DNA of 28,838 nt from an uncultured Veillonella sp. (GTDB lineage Bacteria > Bacillota > Negativicutes > Veillonellales > Veillonellaceae): positions 1 through 28,838 of the forward strand of contig CAKPSA010000007.1 of the NCBI GenBank assembly GCA_934183145.1. The letters run 5' to 3'. The notes under the pieces are model-generated. The model was given only the letters and a program-made list of their open reading frames with translations. It did not search any database and was not told the DNA's origin. Below, one piece after another: positions 23,066 through 28,838 of the stretch. Position 1 is the first letter of the stretch, and each line of letters begins with the position of its first letter. The position numbers were made by a program, and so were the translations under genes.

Positions 23066-24517
23066 CTATTTCTTTCGGAAAATACGATTTAATAAATCCA
23101 TTTTCATTTGATAGTATCCTGGACTCATATCAAGGTAATGACGATGTGGATTTTCAAAACGTTGCTCTTCAAGCCAAATTTCAGTTTCTAATTGGTCTTT
23201 AACATATTGACGAAGCTCATCTAAAGTTGGTAATTCTACTAGTAATTTTCCATCCTTAATAATGAGTTGTTTCATTTCTTTGAAAGTACAGTTTTCAAAG
23301 TACAATTCACGCCACGGTTGTTCTGGATCAATATAACGATATGGTTCGGTTGTATCTGGTACCTCTTCTAACAATGTTAATAAGTCTGCAATGGCACGAC
23401 CTTTCTCATTGTACACGCGGTACACCTTTTTAAACCCTGGGTTCGTAATCTTTTCAACAGATTCTGAAATCTTGATACGTGGCTCCCACACCCCATTTTT
23501 TTCAACCCCAGCAATCTTGTAAACTGCACCAAATACAGGATCACTCTTGGAGGTAATTAGTCTTTCACCAACCCCAAAGATATCAATGGGACCACCTTGT
23601 CCCAATAAAGAGGTTATCGTATATTCATCAAGACTATTAGAAGCCATAATTTTGCAATCTTCTAAGCCTGCTTTATCAAGCATGCGGCGCGCTTTTTTAG
23701 CTAAGTACGCAAGGTCACCAGAATCAAGGCGGATTCCTTTTAAACGTTTTCCCATAGGTTCTAATACATCTTTAGCTACTTTGATTGCATTAGGTACACC
23801 AGAGTTCAAAACGTCATAGGTATCAACGAGGAATACAGCTCCATCTGGATAGACTTCAGCGTAAGCTTTAAAAGCTTCATATTCAGAATCATGATACATA
23901 ACCCAACTATGAGCCATAGTACCGCTCACAGGGATGCCAAATTGTTGGCCCGCTAAAACAGTTGCCGTAGACTGCACCCCACCGATGTAGGCTGCTCTTG
24001 CACCGTATACAGCGGCATCCACATTATGAGCTCGACGGGCACCAAAATCAGCTACTACACAACCATCTGCAGCGCGTACGATACGATTTGCCTTTGTAGC
24101 GATAAGGGACTGATGGTTCATCATAGTTAGCACTGCAGTTTCTACGATTTGTGCATCTATGAGAGGTGCTACGATAGTAATAACCGGTTCATTTGGATAA
24201 ATAATAGAACCCTCTGGGAATGCATATACGTCACCGGTAAAGGAGAAATCTTTTAAATATGCTAAAAATTCCTCACTAAAAATACCTTGAGCCCGTAAAA
24301 AATCGATATCACGTTCATCAAAATGTAAATTTAAAATGTACTCAACAATTTGTTCAAGACCACCAAAAATGGCAAAGCCACCCTTGTCTGGATTGCGTCT
24401 AAAGAATACATCAAAAGCGACGCGATCTGTGTTTTCATGTTGCGTAAAATAGCCGTGTGCCATGGTCATCTCATAAAAATCCATAAGCATACTAATATTG
24501 CGACTGTCGTGTTGCAT
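23066..24517 (-). CDS. pncB: Nicotinate phosphoribosyltransferase
   Basis: 483 residues, usual for the Firmicute form. It opens with ISMLMDFYEMTMAHGYF, the conserved NAPRTase N-terminus. FFRRNPDKGGFAIFGGLEQ, the histidine loop VSGTMAHSWVMYHDSEYEAF, DTYDVLNSGVPNAI and GIRLDSGDLAYLAKKARRMLD, the phosphoribosyl-binding region, follow. It converts nicotinate and PRPP to nicotinate mononucleotide (Preiss-Handler salvage). It is the first gene of the pncB-nadE-asparaginase unit. Its promoter should lie in 24518-24600; TATAAT is present on the minus strand at 24576-24581. Confidence 0.97.
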   Translation of the reverse strand: MQHDSRNISMLMDFYEMTMAHGYFTQHENTDRVAFDVFFRRNPDKGGFAIFGGLEQIVEYILNLHFDERDIDFLRAQGIFSEEFLAYLKDFSFTGDVYAFPEGSIIYPNEPVITIVAPLIDAQIVETAVLTMMNHQSLIATKANRIVRAADGCVVADFGARRAHNVDAAVYGARAAYIGGVQSTATVLAGQQFGIPVSGTMAHSWVMYHDSEYEAFKAYAEVYPDGAVFLVDTYDVLNSGVPNAIKVAKDVLEPMGKRLKGIRLDSGDLAYLAKKARRMLDKAGLEDCKIMASNSLDEYTITSLLGQGGPIDIFGVGERLITSKSDPVFGAVYKIAGVEKNGVWEPRIKISESVEKITNPGFKKVYRVYNEKGRAIADLLTLLEEVPDTTEPYRYIDPEQPWRELYFENCTFKEMKQLIIKDGKLLVELPTLDELRQYVKDQLETEIWLEEQRFENPHRHYLDMSPGYYQMKMDLLNRIFRKK

Positions 24518-24548
24518 CGGTTCACCAACCTTCTAAAATCTAATGGAT

Positions 24549-24581
24549 TTAATCAATCGTTAATCGTATAACCTCATTATA
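24549..24581 (-). promoter_or_regulatory. Possible pncB promoter and repeat-containing leader
   Basis: Minus-strand TATAAT at 24576-24581 without a good -35. Downstream the leader has three GATTA/GATTG units in a row (ACGATTAACGATTGATTA, about 24550-24567), which could be an operator; the regulator is unknown. Confidence 0.35.
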
Positions 24582-24731
24582 CATTATTATTCTTATATAG
24601 CTAGTCTATACATGTGCTAATGCTTGCATTAACTATCCTAATAATCATTCTTGTGATATAACTATATATGTACTAATTATTTATATATTCCATATATATG
24701 TAGGTGAAAGTTATCACTAAAATAAATACAA

Positions 24732-24783
24732 TTATTAGTATTAAATTCGTATACTAATAAAACTACTATATATTCAGTATAAT
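24732..24783 (+). promoter_or_regulatory. pepD promoter with inverted-repeat operator candidate
   Basis: TATAAT lies at 24778-24783. A perfect 9-bp inverted repeat, TTATTAGTA (24732-24740) and TACTAATAA (24752-24760), with an 11-nt spacer, covers the place of the -35. The rest of the 24582-24815 gap is AT-rich with no other feature I can support. Confidence 0.45.
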
Positions 24784-24830
24784 CAACCAACATATATATC
24801 TATTATTACATCAGAATGAAAGGAACCATT

Positions 24831-26279
24831 ATGGAATCAATCGTTCAAGCTAAGCGCGTATTAGAAATATTTAAAGAAATGAGCCAAATTCCTCGTGAAT
24901 CTGGCAACGAAAAAGGTATTAGCGATTATATCGTAAACTTCGCTAAAAACTTAGGTTTAGAAGTTCATCAAGATGATCAATATAATGTGGTCATCAAAAA
25001 ACCTGCATCCCCAGGTTATGAAAACCGTCCTTCTATCATCTTACAAGGTCATATCGACATGGTATGTGTTCGTGATCACGACTCTAACCATGACTTCACT
25101 AAAGACCCAATTGCCAATATCATCGAAGGCGAATGGATGCATGCAGACCACACTACATTAGGTGCGGATAACGGCATGGGTGGTGCTATGATGCTTGCTA
25201 TCCTTGAAGATGATAGCCAACAACACGGTCCTATGCAATTATTGTTCACTACGAATGAAGAAACTGGTATGGATGGCGCGTTCGCTATTAAAGAAGGCCA
25301 AGTAAGTGGTGATTACTTATTAAACCTCGATACAGAAGTAGAACACGATTTTACTGTTAGCTGTGCTGGTGGTTGCCACGTTCATGTAAACATTCCTTTA
25401 TTGCGTGAAAATAACCAACCTGGTTATGATGCAGGCTTAACGTTTACTGTAACAGGCCTTAAAGGCGGTCACTCTGGTATCGAAATCTGCGAACAACGTG
25501 CTAATGCTAACCAAGTATTAACACGCGTACTCTATGACATTCAACAGCAATATCCTATATGCTTAGCGTCCTTTGAAGGTGGTGTAAAACATAATGCCAT
25601 TCCTTCTAAAGCAGTTGCTGTATTATCCGTACGCGCTGAAGATGTAGAGGCTATTAAAACATTAATTGCATACCAAGAAAAACAATATCTCCATGAATAT
25701 GGTATCCAAGATCCAGGTCTTAAATTTGTTGTAGAAGATGTAGCAACACCTGATGTAGTCTATGCAGATGATACAACAGAAGCTCTCATTACTTACATCT
25801 ATCTTGCACAAGATGGTGTTCATTCTGTAAGCAAATCCATTCCAAACCTTGTAGAAACTTCTGACAATATCGCTATCGTACGCGAGAATGAACATACTAT
25901 TGAAGTACTCATTTCTATCCGCAGCTCCAATAGCAACAGCCTTGAATTCTTAGCCCAAAAAATGATGTTACTTGCGAAAACTCTAGGCGTATCTGCAGAA
26001 CGTACTGGCGGTTATCCTGCATGGGAATACGATAAAGGCTCCAAACTTGAAGAACAAGCTATTTCCTTGCATAACGAAATGTTTGATACACCAGCTAATG
26101 TCAACGCCATTCATGCAGGCCTCGAATGTGGCTTATTAAAAGGTGTATTACCAAATACACAAATGATCAGCTTTGGTCCTACTATCGTAAGCCCACATAC
26201 ACCAATGGAACGCGTTCATTTACCATCTGTTGAAAATGTATATGTATATCTAAAAGCGTTATTAGCTAAATTACAATAA
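24831..26279 (+). CDS. pepD: Aminoacyl-histidine dipeptidase (M20 family)
   Basis: 482 residues from the chosen start. It has the full PepD metal site (numbering from 24831): LQGHIDMVC (His74, Asp76), LGADNG with bridging Asp113, TTNEETGMDG with Glu143-144, LNLDTE with Asp167, and a late SPHTPMERVHLPS with the last histidine ligand. The dimerisation/lid domain lies between about 185 and 380. The enzyme cleaves dipeptides such as Xaa-His in the cytoplasm. The frame also opens at 24816, but that ATG begins inside the AAAGGA that serves the ATG at 24831, so the later start is preferred. A strong terminator follows about 90 bp after the stop. Confidence 0.94.
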   Translation: MESIVQAKRVLEIFKEMSQIPRESGNEKGISDYIVNFAKNLGLEVHQDDQYNVVIKKPASPGYENRPSIILQGHIDMVCVRDHDSNHDFTKDPIANIIEGEWMHADHTTLGADNGMGGAMMLAILEDDSQQHGPMQLLFTTNEETGMDGAFAIKEGQVSGDYLLNLDTEVEHDFTVSCAGGCHVHVNIPLLRENNQPGYDAGLTFTVTGLKGGHSGIEICEQRANANQVLTRVLYDIQQQYPICLASFEGGVKHNAIPSKAVAVLSVRAEDVEAIKTLIAYQEKQYLHEYGIQDPGLKFVVEDVATPDVVYADDTTEALITYIYLAQDGVHSVSKSIPNLVETSDNIAIVRENEHTIEVLISIRSSNSNSLEFLAQKMMLLAKTLGVSAERTGGYPAWEYDKGSKLEEQAISLHNEMFDTPANVNAIHAGLECGLLKGVLPNTQMISFGPTIVSPHTPMERVHLPSVENVYVYLKALLAKLQ

Positions 26280-26371
26280 ACCAAAAATAATAAATTTTGA
26301 CTATATACTTTATGTATAATTTGCTATACTAAAAGTAATCTAATTAGATATTTATATAACCAAGTCTCCCC

Positions 26372-26434
26372 CCCTCCTATAAGGAGTTCAGTCAACTCTC
26401 CCCCGACTGAGCCTTCTATAGGAGGGCTTTTTTT
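26372..26434 (+). terminator. Terminator after pepD with CCCTCCTATA stem
   Basis: CCCTCCTATA (26372-26381) pairs with TATAGGAGGG (26417-26426); inside, TCAGTC and GACTGA pair around a C-rich loop. The T run CTTTTTTT follows. The outer stem is the same as in the inverted repeat after glmM (4076-4146). An extended -10 (TGCTATACT, about 26311-26319) lies just upstream, so a short separate RNA of about 110 nt is possible. Confidence 0.88.
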
Positions 26435-26701
26435 GTATTTTTCAGAAAATTTTAAAATTAATATTTATTCATATAGGAGTATTTTTTCATATATATATAA
26501 ATAGATATATACAATATTCTTTACAATTAATTATGAATATTAAATACATCTGCCAATATACTCATATAAGGTATATAACCAATATATTTAATGAGAATTT
26601 TGAGAATCACAGAACTTTCATAACTATGCATATACCCTAGGGTGTATTTCCTGTGTTATCCTATGGGTGTATACTGTGTTTACATGACTCAGGAGGTATG
26701 T
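26435..26701 (+). promoter_or_regulatory. AT-rich leader region of the metallochaperone operon
   Basis: No gene. It is very AT-rich up to about 26620, then has a palindromic ACCCTAGGGT (near 26634-26643) and two direct GGGTGTAT repeats at 26640-26647 and 26665-26672. The second repeat overlaps a possible -10 TATACT (26670-26675). AGGAGG at 26691-26696 serves the ATG at 26702. The repeats may be regulator sites; this is inference. Confidence 0.4.
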
Positions 26702-27571
26702 ATGATTCCTATTGTTATCATATCCGGATTTCTAGGTTCTGGAAAAACAACATTCTTACAACATATACTAAAAGAACATAAACCTACAGATAAAATTCTA
26801 ATTATAGAAAATGATTTTGGTGAAACTAGTCTCGATGCAGCTAATCTAGCTAAAACAGGGGCTACCATTCGCGAAGTTACATCAGGCTGTATTTGCTGTA
26901 GCTTGCAAGGAAACTTCCAACAGGCACTGCTCGACATTCTACAAAATTACGATGTAGATATTATCTATATCGAACCATCTGGTGTCAGCAAATTGAGCGA
27001 AATCATCCATACATGTGAGGATGAAGAGATTGCAAAATCCGCCTATGTTCATGCATCAGTAACAACTGTTGATGCCATGCAAGCACCTATGTTTATTAAA
27101 AACTTTGGTCTCTTCTTTAAAGATCAAATCACAAACAGTGATGCTATCTTCTTAAGTCATACCGAAGACATTCAACAAACAAGCATTACAAAACGTATGA
27201 TTCACGAGTTAGCACCAAATACTCCCATTCACGAAGAAGAATGGAATACCATTGCATTACGAGACTATATCAAACGCCTCTATCACTGTCACGATGACCA
27301 CTCTTTACATGATGAGCATCTATTTATGAGCCATACATTCAAAGACTTGCGTACACTCACCTTAGTACAGTGGAAGACTATCTTAGAAGGTATGCCAGAT
27401 ACAGTACTCCGTGCTAAAGGTATTGTACCAACCACTGAAGGGCCTCATGAGTTACAATATGGAACTCACTACTGTTCCCTTGCGCCTAGTGAATCCACGG
27501 ACTATAGCTTAGTCGTTATTGGTACTGATTTTAATGTGCCAATGGTACATAACGAAGTGTGTCAATCATGA
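26702..27571 (+). CDS. COG0523 (CobW/P47K) metallochaperone-type GTPase
   Basis: 289 residues from the ATG with AGGAGG 5 nt upstream; the frame opens further up at 26642 but without a ribosome site or family similarity. Walker A GFLGSGKTT is at 9-17, IENDFGETSLDA near 35-46, the metal-binding GCICC at 62-66 (CxCC), and IYIEPSG near 88-94 where most relatives have IETTG. The usual NKxD nucleotide-specificity motif reads SHTED here. A His-rich segment (LYHCHDDHSLHDEHLFMSH) lies near 200-220, followed by the CobW C-terminal domain. The family uses GTP to deliver metals such as Zn, Co or Ni. Its stop overlaps the next start by 4 bp (ATGA), so it works with the permease fusion that follows. The metal cannot be told from sequence. 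Confidence 0.88.
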   Translation: MIPIVIISGFLGSGKTTFLQHILKEHKPTDKILIIENDFGETSLDAANLAKTGATIREVTSGCICCSLQGNFQQALLDILQNYDVDIIYIEPSGVSKLSEIIHTCEDEEIAKSAYVHASVTTVDAMQAPMFIKNFGLFFKDQITNSDAIFLSHTEDIQQTSITKRMIHELAPNTPIHEEEWNTIALRDYIKRLYHCHDDHSLHDEHLFMSHTFKDLRTLTLVQWKTILEGMPDTVLRAKGIVPTTEGPHELQYGTHYCSLAPSESTDYSLVVIGTDFNVPMVHNEVCQS

Positions 27572-28838
27572 TACCTGTTTATATCGTTACCGGATTCATC
27601 GGTGCTGGTAAAAGTACTTTTATAAATGAACAACTACAACATCGTAAAAAGCTTGGTGGCACAGCATGTATCAGCGCCGAAGAAGGTGCTGTATCGCTCA
27701 TCAAAGAAGGATTACAACTCAATCCTGATAGGCTTAGTGCAATTACGCCTAATGAACCTGATACATATAGTTCTATAGCTGATGAAATCGCAAGCTATAT
27801 CAACAAAGTAAAACCTAAAGAAATATGGATTGAATGGAACGGTATGATCAGCTTTCACCAACTAGAAGCCTTGTTATACAGTGAAAAGCTGCGCCATTTA
27901 TTACAAATTGAAAAGGTATTATATCTTTGTACAGACCAATTCGTCGCATCAATTTTGCCTGGTTTAGGTAATGATGTAACAAGCCAATTATATAGTGCAG
28001 ATTGTATCATCACAGAAACCGATACACATCACGCCTTATTGCGGACCTATAACAGAGAGGCTAAGATTGTAACAGCCCCAACGCCAGAAAAGGTAGCAGA
28101 ACTATGCCGCAATTCTACGTGGGGACTCATACCTAATCTATTAGTTATCGGCATTACCGCCTACATACTATTAGTCACTGCCTTCCGTCATGACATTCCT
28201 TACTCCATTCACCAATGCTTTGCCATCATTACAGGGCTCATTATCGAGGCTATCCCGTTCCTATTATTAGGAACCATTGGCTCAACAGTCATTCGCTATT
28301 TCGTACCACAAAGAATACTGCTAAAACTATTAGGAGATCATTCTTGGAAGAGCTATGGTGCCGCCATGGTTAGTGGCTTAGCCTTACCAGTTTGCGACTG
28401 TGCTATTATTCCATTATTTAAAGCACTCACAGATAGAGGCGTACCATTATCTGTAGCCCTCCTATTTATGCTCGCCAGCCCAATCATCAATCCCATTACG
28501 ATTCTATCCACCTGGTATGCCTTTCCAGATAATCCAATGATTTCTGTATGGCGTATTGTACTTGGCCTTGGCGTAGCTTTATTGGTAGCCTTATCATTCC
28601 GTTTTATACCACCATCTATGTCTATGATGAAAGCTAAAACGGCACAGAACCTAAGCTATGAAGAAATCGTCTTAGAAGCATCGAAAAGTAAACATATCAA
28701 TAAAAGAAGATTACTAATTCATATGGAAAAAGAGTTCTCCCAGCTCTTATTCTATTTCTCCATTGCAGCTTGTGTACTATCCGTAGTTCAAGTGTATGGT
28801 AAGCCTTGGCTCATCAACGCTGGTATCACATTACCTGA
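27568..28838 (+). CDS. Fusion: degenerate COG0523-like NTPase + COG0701/DUF318-type permease, 3' partial
   Basis: An open frame of 423 codons from the ATG at 27568 to the window end, without stop or frameshift. Residues 1 to about 175 resemble a shrunken COG0523 domain: P-loop GFIGAGKST (9-17), ISAEEGAVSL in place of the END-FGE loop, and IWIEWNG in place of IE-TTG/EPSG. The CxCC metal motif of the neighbour is missing (ITPNEPD stands there). From about 186 the protein is a membrane permease: helices near 188-208, 214-245 and 268-290, PVCDCAIIP at 274-282, LLFMLASPIINPIT near 298-311, a helix near 331-350, and another near 394-410. The paired-cysteine PVCxC and the ASPxxNP loop place it in the COG0701 permease family. 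It probably moves a metal or metalloid across the inner membrane; direction and ion are unknown. Confidence 0.85.
   Translation, partial: MIPVYIVTGFIGAGKSTFINEQLQHRKKLGGTACISAEEGAVSLIKEGLQLNPDRLSAITPNEPDTYSSIADEIASYINKVKPKEIWIEWNGMISFHQLEALLYSEKLRHLLQIEKVLYLCTDQFVASILPGLGNDVTSQLYSADCIITETDTHHALLRTYNREAKIVTAPTPEKVAELCRNSTWGLIPNLLVIGITAYILLVTAFRHDIPYSIHQCFAIITGLIIEAIPFLLLGTIGSTVIRYFVPQRILLKLLGDHSWKSYGAAMVSGLALPVCDCAIIPLFKALTDRGVPLSVALLFMLASPIINPITILSTWYAFPDNPMISVWRIVLGLGVALLVALSFRFIPPSMSMMKAKTAQNLSYEEIVLEASKSKHINKRRLLIHMEKEFSQLLFYFSIAACVLSVVQVYGKPWLINAGITLP

Noticed and set aside
24584..24815. Hidden small gene or RNA between pncB and pepD
   Set aside because: The stretch is AT-rich, with only the promoter and inverted repeat described; no terminator or convincing frame was seen.
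26280..26434. Independent small RNA downstream of pepD
   Set aside because: An extended -10 is present, but the hairpin is adequately explained as the pepD terminator and no further structure was found; kept only as a remark.
26642..26701. Upstream extension of the metallochaperone gene (20 extra residues)
   Set aside because: The ATG at 26702 has AGGAGG and begins with the conserved GTPase strand; the extension has no ribosome site or family match and covers the promoter region.
1..28838. CRISPR array, tRNA, rRNA, prophage or insertion sequence
   Set aside because: No regularly spaced repeats, tRNA-like cloverleaf, transposase or integrase was seen on either strand.

Overview
The window looks like chromosomal DNA of a Veillonella-type Negativicute (an anaerobic Firmicute with an outer membrane). 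This is inferred from the AT-rich, protein-dense sequence, the gene set (selenium-type molybdenum hydroxylase operon, cobinamide salvage, cdaA-cdaR-glmM-glmS wall block) and an exported beta-helix protein of autotransporter-passenger type. It contains no CRISPR array, tRNA, rRNA, phage or insertion sequence that I can support. The species call rests on protein recognition only.

Region 1 (1-9,416) is mostly minus strand. It holds a c-di-AMP and amino-sugar block: cdaA-cdaR, a COG2509-type flavoprotein, glmM, and glmS with a glmS ribozyme in its leader. The start of trpS follows glmS. A plus-strand gene for an exported beta-helix protein lies between glmS and glmM, next to a repeat-rich non-coding patch (3,935-4,317).

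Region 2 (9,383-16,374, minus) is one tightly packed eight-gene operon for a molybdenum hydroxylase: FAD, 2Fe-2S and molybdopterin subunits, then yqeC, a mocA-like cytidylyltransferase, yqeB, and an XdhC maturation factor split into two genes. The yqeB/yqeC pair marks the selenium-dependent hydroxylase class. A short-form queG diverges from it across an intergenic region carrying a palindrome.

Region 3 (17,400-21,260) has a strong candidate small RNA gene between queG and yfbR: a perfect TTGACA-17-TATAAT promoter about 115 bp before a strong terminator, with no convincing protein between. It is followed by yfbR, a D,D-carboxypeptidase and an MscS channel (minus), and by cbiZ (plus).

Region 4 (21,267-26,434) has a pncB-nadE-asparaginase operon for NAD synthesis, in which the asparaginase may supply the ammonia used by NadE, and a divergent pepD dipeptidase.

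Region 5 (26,435-28,838, plus) has a COG0523 metallochaperone GTPase with an intact CxCC motif and a His-rich segment. It overlaps by 4 bp an unusual gene that fuses a degenerate COG0523-like P-loop domain to a COG0701/DUF318-type permease and runs off the window. This pair and the candidate small RNA are the most promising under-described items here.
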